Below, one piece after another: positions 49,248 through 57,885 of a stretch of 64,000 bases of DNA; position 1 is the first letter of the stretch; every line of letters starts with the position of its first letter. The position numbers and the translations under genes were made by a program. The notes under the pieces were generated by a model that saw only the letters and a list, made by a program, of their open reading frames with translations, searched no databases and was not told the DNA's origin. This stretch comes from WLJO01 sp032117595 (GTDB lineage: Bacteria; Actinomycetota; Acidimicrobiia; Acidimicrobiales; Ilumatobacteraceae). The stretch lies in NCBI GenBank assembly GCA_032117595.1, contig JAULYZ010000032.1, positions 1 to 64,000 of the forward strand, in the 5' to 3' direction.

Positions 49248-51983
49248 ATGATCTTCGATGGGTTCGTCCACTCGCTGCCGGACATCGATCCCGAGGAGAC
49301 CCAGGAATGGCTCGACTCGCTCGATGCCGTCGTGGACACCCACGGCAAGACCCGGGCCCGCTACCTGCTGTCGGCACTCCTCGACTACGCACGTGAGCGA
49401 CAGGTGAGTTTCCCGGCCACCGTCTCGACGCCGTACGTGAACACCATCCCGGCCGAGCACGAGCCGTGGTTCCCGGGCGACGAGCACATCGAACGACGCA
49501 TTCGGGCGTACGTTCGCTGGAACGCAGCGATCATGGTGGTGCGCGCCAACAAGTTCGCCGAGGGCATCGGAGGCCACCTCTCCACCTTCGCCTCGTCGGC
49601 GAGCCTCTACGAGATCGGCTTCAACCACTTCTTCCGGGGCAAGGACGACGGACTCCCCGGTGACCACGTGTACTTCCAGGGTCATGCGGCACCCGGCGTG
49701 TACGCCCGCGCCTATCTGGAGGGCCGCATGGGCGGCGAGGACCTCGACCATTTCCGCCGCGAGATCGGTCGGGCCGGCCGCGGGCTCTCGAGCTACCCCC
49801 ACCCGCGCCTCATGCCCGACTTCTGGGAGTTCCCCACGGTGTCGATGGGGCTCGGGCCCATCACGGCGCTCTACCAAGCGCGGTTCAACCGCTACCTCCA
49901 CAACCGTCGGCTCGACGACACGAGCCAGAGCCGCGTGTGGGCCTTCCTCGGCGATGGTGAGTGTGACGAGCCCGAGACGCTCGGAGCCATCTCGCTCGCC
50001 TCACGCGAACACCTCGACAACCTCATCTTCGTGGTGAACTGCAACCTGCAGCGCCTCGACGGCCCCGTACGCGGCAACGGCAAGATCATCCAAGAACTCG
50101 AGGCGACGTTCCGCGGCGCTGGCTGGAATGTCATCAAGGTGATCTGGGGATCCCGCTGGGACGAGCTGCTCCTCAAGGACAAAGACGGCGTGCTGCTCCA
50201 GAAGATGAACTCCACCGTGGACGGCGAGTTCCAGCGACTCACCAATGCTCCCGGCAGCGAGATCCGTGAGACGTTCTTCGGGCCCGATCCCCGGCTGCGC
50301 AAGATGGTGGAACACCTCAGCGACGAAGAACTGCAGCTGCTGCCACGCGGCGGCCACGACTACCGCAAGCTCTACGCCGCCTACAAGACCGCCGTGGAGA
50401 ACCTCGGTTCGGGCAAGCCCACCGCCATCCTCTGCAAGACCGTGAAGGGGTGGACCCTCGGGCCCGACATCGAGGCGCGCAACGCCACGCACCAGATCAA
50501 GAAGATGAACCGCGAGCAGCTCATCACGCTGCGCGATCGGCTCTATCTCCACGACGAGATCCCCGACGAAGCGCTCGAGGGCGACGATCCGCCGTACTAC
50601 CGGCCCAGCGAGGATTCGGTGGAGTTCCAGTACCTCATGGAGCGACGTCGGGCCCTCGCCGGATCACTGCCCCGACGGACCACCCGCGTGCGGCGAGCCC
50701 TCGCGCTGCCCGCCACCGACGAGCCGTACGCCGACATCGTCGCTGGCTCGGGCACCCAAGCCGTCTCCACCACCGTGGCCTTCACGCGACTGCTGCGCAA
50801 CCTCACCCGGGACGACAACGTGGGCGCGCGCATCGTGCCGATCATCCCGGACGAGGCCCGCACGTTCGGCATGGACCCGCTGTTCAAGGAGATCAAGATC
50901 TACGCGGCGGAGGGCCAGAAGTACAAGCCCATCGATGCAAACCTCGTGCTCTCGTACGCAGAGGCGAGCGACGGCCAGATCCTCGAGGAAGGCATCACCG
51001 AAGCGGGCGCGATGTCCAGTTGGATCGCCGCGGCCACTGCGTACGCCACACGTGGTGTGCCGATGATCCCGTTCTTCACCTTCTACTCGATGTTCGGTTT
51101 CCAGCGCGTGGGCGACCTCATCTGGCAGGCCGCCGACAGCCGGGCACGCGGTTTTCTCATGGGTGCCACAGCCGGGCGGACCACACTGCTCGGCGAGGGC
51201 CTCCAGCATCAGGACGGCCACTCACTCGTGCTCGCGTCCACCGTGCCGGCCTGCCAGGCCTACGACCCCGCCTTCGCCTACGAGATGGCCACGATCGTGA
51301 AGCACGGCATGCGCCGGATGTACGGCAGCGACGGATCCGTCAGTAGCGACGATGCGGATGTCTTTTATTACCTGACGCTCTACAACGAGAACTACCCAAT
51401 GCCACCGATCCCCGACGAACCGGGGATCGAGGAGGGCATTGTGCGCGGCCTGTACCGCTGGGCTCCCGCGCCCGAGGTTGCTGGTCCGTCGGTGACCCTG
51501 CTGTTCTCGGGAACCGCGAGCGTCGCAGCGCGCCAAGCCGCCAGCGACCTTGCAGAGCATTTCGGTGTCGGTGCCGAGTTGTGGAGTGCCACGAGCTACA
51601 AGCGGCTCCGCGAGGAAGCCCTCGAGGTGGAGCGCTGGAACCGACTGCACCCCGACCGCGCACCGCGCACACCGTTGGTGACGCACTTGCTCGCTGACTC
51701 ACCCGGTCCGGTGGTTGCGGTCACGGACTTCATGCGGATCGTGCCCGAACAGATTGCGCGGTTCCTGCCGGGTCGTCACTTCACACCGCTCGGCACCGAC
51801 GGCATGGGCCGCTCCGACACACGCGAGTCGCTCCGCCGGCATTTCGAGGTGGACGCCGGGAACATCGTCGTGGCGGCGTTGTCGGGGCTCGCAGCGCAGG
51901 GTGAGGTGAAGTCCGAGTTGGTGGGCGAGGCGATTCGCCGCTACGGGATCGACACCGACGCCCCCTTCTCCCTCCACGCCTAA
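49248..51983 (+). CDS. aceE: Pyruvate dehydrogenase E1 component, homodimeric
   Basis: 911 aa, the standard length. The thiamine-diphosphate motif is GDGECDEPETLGAI...NCNLQRLDGPVRGN, and residues such as HAAPGVYARAYLEGRM mark the active-site entry. It decarboxylates pyruvate and passes the acetyl group to lipoyl-E2. No E2/E3 genes are in the window, as is common in actinobacteria, where aceE stands alone. It feeds citrate synthase (39 kb). Confidence 0.96.
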   Translation: MIFDGFVHSLPDIDPEETQEWLDSLDAVVDTHGKTRARYLLSALLDYARERQVSFPATVSTPYVNTIPAEHEPWFPGDEHIERRIRAYVRWNAAIMVVRANKFAEGIGGHLSTFASSASLYEIGFNHFFRGKDDGLPGDHVYFQGHAAPGVYARAYLEGRMGGEDLDHFRREIGRAGRGLSSYPHPRLMPDFWEFPTVSMGLGPITALYQARFNRYLHNRRLDDTSQSRVWAFLGDGECDEPETLGAISLASREHLDNLIFVVNCNLQRLDGPVRGNGKIIQELEATFRGAGWNVIKVIWGSRWDELLLKDKDGVLLQKMNSTVDGEFQRLTNAPGSEIRETFFGPDPRLRKMVEHLSDEELQLLPRGGHDYRKLYAAYKTAVENLGSGKPTAILCKTVKGWTLGPDIEARNATHQIKKMNREQLITLRDRLYLHDEIPDEALEGDDPPYYRPSEDSVEFQYLMERRRALAGSLPRRTTRVRRALALPATDEPYADIVAGSGTQAVSTTVAFTRLLRNLTRDDNVGARIVPIIPDEARTFGMDPLFKEIKIYAAEGQKYKPIDANLVLSYAEASDGQILEEGITEAGAMSSWIAAATAYATRGVPMIPFFTFYSMFGFQRVGDLIWQAADSRARGFLMGATAGRTTLLGEGLQHQDGHSLVLASTVPACQAYDPAFAYEMATIVKHGMRRMYGSDGSVSSDDADVFYYLTLYNENYPMPPIPDEPGIEEGIVRGLYRWAPAPEVAGPSVTLLFSGTASVAARQAASDLAEHFGVGAELWSATSYKRLREEALEVERWNRLHPDRAPRTPLVTHLLADSPGPVVAVTDFMRIVPEQIARFLPGRHFTPLGTDGMGRSDTRESLRRHFEVDAGNIVVAALSGLAAQGEVKSELVGEAIRRYGIDTDAPFSLHA

Positions 51984-52072
51984 CCCCCCCCCAACTCCGC
52001 GTTCTGACGGGCCGCGAGGCAGACATCGCTGACTTTTCGTCGCGCGAAATGAACGTGAGCGGCTCTTTGGCC

Positions 52073-52831
52073 CTAGCCGGCGAAGCTGTTGCGCTGACGG
52101 TCGAGCCACCCGAGCAGGATGGCGACCGCACGAGGGTCGTGCCGAAGACGGTGTCCGGCACCGTTCACGATCCTCAGTTCGGCGCTGCCGTGTGCCTGTG
52201 CAATCTGGCGGGCCTCCGACGTGGGAACGAACTCGTCGTCGTCGCCGTGCATCACGAGCAGATCACGCGGCGCGAACCGGCGCGCCGCATCGAGGGGGCG
52301 GAACCGCTGGAACTCGCGGCCCCATTCGTCGATGGACTTCGGAAAGCGCGGGGTTCGAACCGCACCGATCTCGCGTGCGTGCTCGAGGAAACGCCGGGGC
52401 TGCTCGGCCCAGTCCTCGAAGCCGGAGCGCGCGCCGAGGAGCGCGGCCCCACGAACCCGCGGATCGTCGGCAGCCACGCACAGCGCGATCGAGCCGCCGG
52501 TGTTGGTGCCCACCAGCCAGACGCCGAGCGGATTTGTTTCTTCGACAACGACGTCGATGGCGCGCCGCAGATCGTCGACCCAGCCCTGCAGCGAAAAGTC
52601 GCCCTCACTGCGGCCGCATCCGCGGAATGTGAACGTCATGGCAGTCCACCCGAGTTCCGCAGCGATCCGATCCATCAACTCCGGGAACGTGGAGGCACTC
52701 TGTCGCGCATCGAGCGGTCCGAGTGGATACCCGTGGCACATGATGACGGCGGTCGTTCGCTCGTGGCGGCCAACCGGCTGAGCGAGATGGCGGGCGAGGC
52801 GGAGTCCGCCGGAGACGAACTCGCCATTCAT
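52073..52831 (-). CDS. Alpha/beta hydrolase (dienelactone-hydrolase-like)
   Basis: 252 aa. AVIMCHGYPLGPL gives the oxyanion region. The expected nucleophile elbow is VGTNTGGSIAL, i.e. G-T-N-T-G-G rather than G-x-S-x-G, so the usual serine is not in place. MHGDDDEFVPT and AGHRLRHDPR supply the acid and histidine. It may lack classical hydrolase activity. It starts 19 bp after the stop of the small protein gene. Convergent with aceE; the 89-bp gap (51984-52072) holds a C9-10 run and only a weak TTTCG/CGAAA hairpin. Confidence 0.65.
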   Translation of the reverse strand: MNGEFVSGGLRLARHLAQPVGRHERTTAVIMCHGYPLGPLDARQSASTFPELMDRIAAELGWTAMTFTFRGCGRSEGDFSLQGWVDDLRRAIDVVVEETNPLGVWLVGTNTGGSIALCVAADDPRVRGAALLGARSGFEDWAEQPRRFLEHAREIGAVRTPRFPKSIDEWGREFQRFRPLDAARRFAPRDLLVMHGDDDEFVPTSEARQIAQAHGSAELRIVNGAGHRLRHDPRAVAILLGWLDRQRNSFAG

Positions 52832-52850
52832 TCGGCTAGCGCCCCGGCAC

Positions 52851-53078
52851 TCACGCGCGGGGCTTGCGGCGCACTCGACGACGCTGACCCGGCTGGGCAA
52901 GCGTGTACCCACGGTTGCGCGCCTCGGCAAGCGTGTCGGGGCCGAAGCAGAGGAAGGTCTCTGCAGCCATCAGTTCGTCGATGACCGCCTCATCGGTCCA
53001 GGAGTCCAGGTCGTACACCAGCTGCGTGCGCTTGTCGCCGACATACCGATAGTGCTCGAACCGAACAGGGCGTTCCAT
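52851..53078 (-). CDS. Small conserved-looking protein
   Basis: 75 aa: MERPVRFEHYRYVGDKRTQL... then a WTDEAVIDELMAAETFLCFGPDTLAEARNRGY segment and a basic tail. TAGCGT ends 7 nt before the ATG, giving a leaderless start. I do not recognise a function; the first two thirds look like a folded domain. It appears to be first gene of an operon with the alpha/beta hydrolase. Confidence 0.6.
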   Translation of the reverse strand: MERPVRFEHYRYVGDKRTQLVYDLDSWTDEAVIDELMAAETFLCFGPDTLAEARNRGYTLAQPGQRRRVRRKPRA

Positions 53079-53115
53079 GCACCAGACGCTAGCGAGAGCA
53101 GACCCCGGGCACGAA

Positions 53116-53145
53116 CTACTCCTTGGCCCGCTACTCCTTGGCCCG
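53116..53145. repeat. Perfect 15-bp tandem duplication
   Basis: CTACTCCTTGGCCCG occurs twice back to back in the 101-bp spacer (53079-53179) between two minus-strand genes. No gene is affected. Confidence 0.9.
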
Positions 53146-53179
53146 GCCCCGGGGAACGACCACTGCCTCGGGAGGAGGA

Positions 53180-53644
53180 TCAGTTGACGCCGAGATCGGG
53201 GTCGGATGCCTCGGGCCCCACCGCCCCGATGGCAGCGAAGTACGCACGATGGGCATCCACGACGTGCGCAACGTCCTCGTCGAGCACCTCGAGCCCCGCC
53301 GCCTCGCTCTGCCCGAGGAGGTAGGCGATCTCGCTCGTCTCCTCCACCACAACGGGCAGGACGATGTCTTGGCGCCGGTCGACCACCTTGTCGGGCTGAA
53401 GACCTCGCGCGTGCAACCACCGCATGTGGAACGTCAGCAGCTGCTCGAGTTCGTCGTAGGTGAGCCGAGCCTGCGCTGCAGGCGGGAGCCGATCGGCGAC
53501 GTACTCGACGGCCTGCTCCACCAAGTAGACCGCTCGGGGCGCGAGGGCATCGAGTCGATGCGCCTCCCGGCCGATGGTCCCTGCGGCGATCACGAAGACG
53601 ATCACGCCGGCAACAACAAGGATCGCAATGCCTGCGCCACTCAC
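53180..53644 (-). CDS. Membrane-anchored protein of unknown function
   Basis: 154 aa. One N-terminal membrane segment (GIAILVVAGVIVFVIAAGTIG) is followed by a soluble helical domain (AVYLVEQAVEYVADRLPPAAQARLTYDELEQLLTFHMRWLHARGL... DEDVAHVVDAHRAYF). GTG 53644 lies 7 nt after TAGCAT. The soluble part is acidic, so the protein probably faces the cytoplasm. No family recognised with certainty. Confidence 0.65.
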   Translation of the reverse strand: MSGAGIAILVVAGVIVFVIAAGTIGREAHRLDALAPRAVYLVEQAVEYVADRLPPAAQARLTYDELEQLLTFHMRWLHARGLQPDKVVDRRQDIVLPVVVEETSEIAYLLGQSEAAGLEVLDEDVAHVVDAHRAYFAAIGAVGPEASDPDLGVN

Positions 53645-53762
53645 ACTCCCGATGCTACGGCCCGACCCCAGAACGCGGACCGGGCCCGCTCCCTGCGGTA
53701 ACACCGCCGGAGACAGGCCCGGAGCCGAGGCGTGAGCATCCCGGGCGGACCCGGGTGCGGGA

Positions 53763-54878
53763 TCAGATACCGATGCGCTGAGCGAGCAGCTCGCGGTGAT
53801 AGGTCGGGTCGCCGAACAGCAGCTCGGACGACTTCGCACGCTTGAAGTACAGGTGCGCCGGGTGCTCCCAGGTGAAGCCGATGCCGCCGTGGATCTGGAT
53901 GTTCTCGGCGGTGGCGTGGAAGTAGGCCTCCGAGCAGTACGCCTTGGCGAGCGATGCGACCGAGGCGAGCTCGTCGTTCATCTCGGCGGCGCACCACATG
54001 CCGTAGTACGCAGCGGACTTCGCCGACTCGACCTCGAGCAGCATGTCGGCGCACTTGTGCTTGATGGCCTGGAACGAACCGATCGGGCGACCGAACTGCA
54101 CACGGACCTTGGCGTACTCAACGGCCATGTCGAGCACCTTCTGGGCTCCACCGACCTGCTCGGCGGCGAGGCCGACTGCAGCAAGGTCGAGCACCGTGTT
54201 GAGGACATCCCAGCCCTTGCCCTCGGTGCCGATGAGCTTCGCAGGCGTGTCCTTGAACTCGAGCTTGGCCTGCTTGCGGGTCTGGTCCATGGTGGAGAGC
54301 GCCGTGCGGGTGAGGCCCGCGGCGTTGCCCTCGACGGCGAACAGGCTCGTGCCCTTGCCGGTCTTTGCAGCGACGATGATGAGGTTGGCTGTGTGGCCAT
54401 CGAGCACGAACATCTTGGTGCCGTTGAGCTTGAAGTCGCTCCCCGAGCCCGATGCCTGCATCGTGATGCCGCTCTCGTCCCACTTGCCCGACGGCTCGGT
54501 GTACGCAAGCGTTGCGATGGTGGTGCCTGCTGCGATGCCGGGGAGGTACGCCTTCTTGGCGGCCTCGTCACCGGACTGCAGCAGCGTGTTCGCAGCGAGC
54601 ACAACCGTGGAGTAGTACGGCGCGCACAGCAGCGCACGACCCATCTCCTCGAGCACGATGCCGAGCTCCACGAATGAGTAGCCCGAGCCGCCGTACTGCT
54701 CCGGGATAGCGAGCCCCTGCAGACCCATCTGCTCGCCCATCTGGCTCCACACCGCGGCGTCGTAGCCCTCGGTGGTCTCCATGAGGCGACGAACGTCGGT
54801 CTCGGCTGACTTGGCATCGAGGAACGCACGCACGGTCTTGCGGAGTTCTTCCTGTTCTTCGGTGAAGGCAAAGTTCAT
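53763..54878 (-). CDS. Acyl-CoA dehydrogenase
   Basis: A 371-aa acyl-CoA dehydrogenase: MNFAFTEEQEELRKTVRAFL, then IPEQYGGSGYSFVELGIVLEEMGRAL, LAYTEPSGKWDESG, VRVQFGRPIGSFQAIKHKCADM and IQIHGGIGFTWEHPAHLYFKRAK. The last motifs are typical of the FadE-like actinobacterial group that often works as heterodimers on sterol or side-chain CoA esters; no partner gene is adjacent. It starts at ATG 54878, next to the toxin-antitoxin operator. Confidence 0.92.
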   Translation of the reverse strand: MNFAFTEEQEELRKTVRAFLDAKSAETDVRRLMETTEGYDAAVWSQMGEQMGLQGLAIPEQYGGSGYSFVELGIVLEEMGRALLCAPYYSTVVLAANTLLQSGDEAAKKAYLPGIAAGTTIATLAYTEPSGKWDESGITMQASGSGSDFKLNGTKMFVLDGHTANLIIVAAKTGKGTSLFAVEGNAAGLTRTALSTMDQTRKQAKLEFKDTPAKLIGTEGKGWDVLNTVLDLAAVGLAAEQVGGAQKVLDMAVEYAKVRVQFGRPIGSFQAIKHKCADMLLEVESAKSAAYYGMWCAAEMNDELASVASLAKAYCSEAYFHATAENIQIHGGIGFTWEHPAHLYFKRAKSSELLFGDPTYHRELLAQRIGI

Positions 54879-54897
54879 GGCGCAAGTCTGCCGAGCG

Positions 54898-54940
54898 TTG
54901 CGGCAATTCACAAGCCGCAATGTGTACACTGGTGTACACA
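54898..54940. promoter_or_regulatory. Toxin-antitoxin operator: two adjacent palindromes
   Basis: TGTGTACAC-TG-GTGTACACA (54921-54940) is a perfect palindrome whose last base is the A of the antitoxin ATG. TACACT inside it (54925-54930) ends 9 nt before the ATG and can serve as -10. Next to it, TTGCGGC-(9)-GCCGCAA spans 54898-54920. Phd/YefM antitoxins bind such sites; the second palindrome could serve either direction. Confidence 0.75.
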
Positions 54941-55215
54941 TGCGCCGACTCGGTATCCGTGAACTCCGCGCCACTGTCGCCACCGTCGTGCGACGTGCTG
55001 GCACCGGCGAGCGATTCGTCATCACCGTGGACGGACGCCCGATTGCGCAGGTGGGCCCGGTGTCGGGCGACGAGAGCAGCGCGGGGATCGACGATCTGGT
55101 GGCCGCCGGACTGTTGATCGCACCGCGGCGTACGGGGGCAACCACCACGGCCGAGCCGCTGCCCGCGTGGGCGGGCGCCCGCCTCGACCGCCTCCTTCGG
55201 GAGCTGCGCGGGTGA
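54940..55215 (+). CDS. Type II antitoxin, Phd/YefM-like
   Basis: A 91-aa protein. The N-terminal MRRLGIRELRATVATVVRRAGTGERFVITVDGRPIAQVGPV is the Phd/YefM DNA-binding fold; the C-terminal part (LPAWAGARLDRLLRELRG) would wrap the toxin. The ATG is leaderless and overlaps its own operator. It overlaps the PIN toxin by four bases (GTGA). Confidence 0.88.
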   Translation: MRRLGIRELRATVATVVRRAGTGERFVITVDGRPIAQVGPVSGDESSAGIDDLVAAGLLIAPRRTGATTTAEPLPAWAGARLDRLLRELRG

Positions 55216-55616
55216 CCCTCTACGCCGACGCATCGGCGCTCGTCGCACGCCACCTGGACCTCCCTGCACGCCCGGTGGCACTCGGGGTGTTCGAGGCCGA
55301 TCCCGTGTGGTGCACCTCGGCGGTGAGCCTCACCGAGGCACTTGCACTCATCGACCGACTCACCGACGACCGCTCCGTTCGCGAGGCGCTCGAAGATCGG
55401 GTGCGGCTCGACTGGGACCGCTTCCATCTGGTCCCGGTGGACCAGCGCTGTCTCGACCGGGCCGGGGTGCTCGCGCGTGAACAGCCGCTCCGGCTCTCGG
55501 ACACGATCCATCTCGCAGCCGCCGACCGGCTCCCCCGGCCGCTCACCTTTGTCACGTTCGACCCGGCGCAGATACCGGTTGCGCTCTCGCTCGGCTTCGA
55601 CGTGGTGTCGACATGA
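55212..55616 (+). CDS. VapC-like PIN-domain toxin
   Basis: A 134-aa PIN-domain ribonuclease. The acidic residues are in place: D6 (LYADASALV), E42 (SLTEALAL), D97 (LSDTIHLAAA) and D117 (VTFDPAQ). Metal-dependent RNA cleavage is blocked by the upstream antitoxin. GTG start overlapping the antitoxin stop; translational coupling ensures antitoxin first. Confidence 0.88.
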   Translation: MTLYADASALVARHLDLPARPVALGVFEADPVWCTSAVSLTEALALIDRLTDDRSVREALEDRVRLDWDRFHLVPVDQRCLDRAGVLAREQPLRLSDTIHLAAADRLPRPLTFVTFDPAQIPVALSLGFDVVST

Positions 55617-55629
55617 GAGACTGCATCCC

Positions 55630-56244
55630 ATGAGCACCTTGCACTGGAGCGACAGCCGACTCGAGGCCCACCGTGTGGTGGTGGGCCCGTACGAGAACAA
55701 CGTGTTCGTCATCCGGTGCCGGGAGTCCGGTGAGGCCGTGCTCATCGACGCAGCGAACGAACACGAGTTGCTCCTCGAGCTGTGCCAGTCGCTCGGGGTG
55801 CGCCGCGTCCTCGAGACCCACGGCCACTGGGACCACATCCAGGCGGTGCCGGCGATGCGCGAGGCCGGCTTCGAGGTGGCGGTCACCGCTCTCGACGCGC
55901 CCAGGCTGAAAGATGTTGGCTACGACGTCTTCCTCGACGACAAAGAGGTCATCGAGGTTGGCCGTCTCCGCCTGCACGCCATCCACAACCCCGGCCACAC
56001 CGAGGGATCCATCTCGTTCAAGGTGGAAGGGGCTCCACTGCTGTTCACCGGCGACACCCTTTTCCCGGGCGGACCCGGCAACACCACCTTCGAGGGCGGG
56101 AACTTCGAGACGATCATCCACTCGATTGACACCAAGTTGTTCACGTTCCCGGCCGACACCATCATCCTCCCCGGCCACGGAGTGGACTCCACGATCGGCG
56201 CCGAGCGCCCACACCTCCAGGAGTGGGTGACCCGCGGCTGGTGA
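55630..56244 (+). CDS. MBL-fold hydrolase (glyoxalase II-like)
   Basis: 204 aa. The metal motif ETHGHWDHIQAVPAM (THxHxDH-like), NPGHTEGSIS, FTGDTLFPG and LPGHG complete the binuclear site. It resembles hydroxyacylglutathione hydrolase-like enzymes of actinobacteria that act on mycothiol or other thioesters. It lies 13 bp after the toxin gene, probably by chance in a dense genome. Confidence 0.85.
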   Translation: MSTLHWSDSRLEAHRVVVGPYENNVFVIRCRESGEAVLIDAANEHELLLELCQSLGVRRVLETHGHWDHIQAVPAMREAGFEVAVTALDAPRLKDVGYDVFLDDKEVIEVGRLRLHAIHNPGHTEGSISFKVEGAPLLFTGDTLFPGGPGNTTFEGGNFETIIHSIDTKLFTFPADTIILPGHGVDSTIGAERPHLQEWVTRGW

Positions 56245-56346
56245 CCCACCGGGACGCCGGCGGCCCCGGCGCAGCACCCGCCCACCGGCATGTGGAGCCG
56301 GGCACCGTCGTGTGGTGAACTGTCCGAAGGGGTCGTACAGCGCGTC

Positions 56347-57840
56347 ATGAATCTGCTCGTTCTGCTGGAGATGTCGTCCGGGGCCATGGGCGACCGCATC
56401 ACCGTCGGGTCGTCCGACGGGGGACTCACCTATGAATCACTCTTCGACCGCGCCGCCCGAGGCGCGTCGTGGCTCCGCAGCCGTGAGGCCGAACGTCTGC
56501 TGTATGCAGGGGTCTCGTCCCCGGTGCTGCCGGTGGCGATGTACGCAGCCGCGTGGGCGGGCAAACCCTACGTGCCGCTCAACTACCGCCTCGCCGATGA
56601 TCGGTTGAGGGCACTCATCGCACGGCAGGCACCAGCGGTCCTCGTGTGCGACCCGGGCACTGCGGACCGCTTCGCCGGTATCGATGGGATTGAAGTGGTC
56701 GATACCGACGCCTTCGATGCACTCACACGCACGTCCGATCCAGCCGAACCCGATTGGTCGATGGACGAAGACGACGTCGCCGTGCTGCTGCACACGAGCG
56801 GCACCACGGGCGACCCAAAGGTGGCCGTGCTGCGTCACCGTCATCTCACGTCGTATGTCCTCGGCTCGGTGGAGTTCATGGGCGCCGGCGACGACGAGGC
56901 GACGTTGGTGAGCGTGCCGCCGTACCACATCGCCGGGATCGCAGCGCTCATCACCTCGGGGTTCTCGGGACGTCGCATCGTGCAGCTCCCCTCCTTCGAC
57001 GCCACCGAGTGGGTGCGCCTCGTACGCACCGAGTCAGTCACGCACGCCATGGTGGTGCCCACGATGCTCGGACGAATCCTTGACGAGCTCGCCGACGGTG
57101 CGGGTCTGCCCAGCCTTCAGCACCTCTCGTACGGCGGAGGGCGTATGCCGCTGCCCACCATCGAGCGCGCGATGGAGCTGCTGCCGCACGTGAACTTCGT
57201 GAACGCCTACGGGCTCACCGAGACCAGTTCGTCGATCGCGGTGCTCGGACCCGATGACCATCGCTCCGCCTTTGCAGCAGACGACGCCGCGGCACGCCGG
57301 CGACTCGGCTCTGTGGGGCGTCCACTCCCCACTGTGGAGATCTCCATCCGCGACCCGCTCGGCGTCGAGCTGCCCGCTGGCGAGCGTGGCGAGATCTGGG
57401 TACGCGGCGACCAGGTCTCCGGCGAGTACTCCTCCAAGCGAGCACTCAACGACGACGGCTGGTTCCCCACCAACGATGCAGGATCGTTCGACGACGAGGG
57501 CTACCTCTTCATCGAGGGCCGGATCGACGACGTCATTGTTCGCGGCGGCGAGAACCTCTCGCCCGGCGAGATCGAGGACGTGCTCATCACCCACCCCGCC
57601 ATCAAGGAGGCCGCTGTCGTCGGCATGCCGAGCGACGAGTGGGGCGAGGCTGTCGCTGCGTTCGTGGTGCTCCACGACGGCGAGCAACTCGGCACCGACG
57701 AGGTCTGCGAATGGGTGGTCAAGCACCTGCGCTCGTCGCGCCGGCCCGAGCGAGTGGAGTTCCGCAACGCGCTCCCCTACAACGAGACCGGAAAGCTGCT
57801 CCGGCGCGAACTGAAAGCCGAATTCACCACCGGGTCCTGA
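56347..57840 (+). CDS. Acyl-CoA synthetase (AMP-binding)
   Basis: A 497-aa ANL enzyme: LLHTSGTTGDPKVAVLRHRHL, NAYGLTETSSSIA, GWFPTNDAGSFDDEGYLFIEGRIDDVIVRGGENLSPGEIE and NETGKLLRRELK. It is unrelated in detail to the ligase at 3.4-5.0 kb. The ATG at 56347 (MNLLVLLEM) is used; AAGGGG lies ~15 nt upstream, so the start is approximate. Two hot-dog dehydratase genes follow, suggesting a pathway that activates and then dehydrates or hydrates an acyl-CoA. Confidence 0.88.
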   Translation: MNLLVLLEMSSGAMGDRITVGSSDGGLTYESLFDRAARGASWLRSREAERLLYAGVSSPVLPVAMYAAAWAGKPYVPLNYRLADDRLRALIARQAPAVLVCDPGTADRFAGIDGIEVVDTDAFDALTRTSDPAEPDWSMDEDDVAVLLHTSGTTGDPKVAVLRHRHLTSYVLGSVEFMGAGDDEATLVSVPPYHIAGIAALITSGFSGRRIVQLPSFDATEWVRLVRTESVTHAMVVPTMLGRILDELADGAGLPSLQHLSYGGGRMPLPTIERAMELLPHVNFVNAYGLTETSSSIAVLGPDDHRSAFAADDAAARRRLGSVGRPLPTVEISIRDPLGVELPAGERGEIWVRGDQVSGEYSSKRALNDDGWFPTNDAGSFDDEGYLFIEGRIDDVIVRGGENLSPGEIEDVLITHPAIKEAAVVGMPSDEWGEAVAAFVVLHDGEQLGTDEVCEWVVKHLRSSRRPERVEFRNALPYNETGKLLRRELKAEFTTGS

Positions 57841-57885
57841 CCCGGCACGTATCAACGTCCTACACACGCACTTGGAGGTGCACCG

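Noticed and set aside
53116..53145. 15-bp duplication as a mobile-element target site
   Set aside because: The copies are adjacent with nothing inserted between them; simple tandem duplication is enough.
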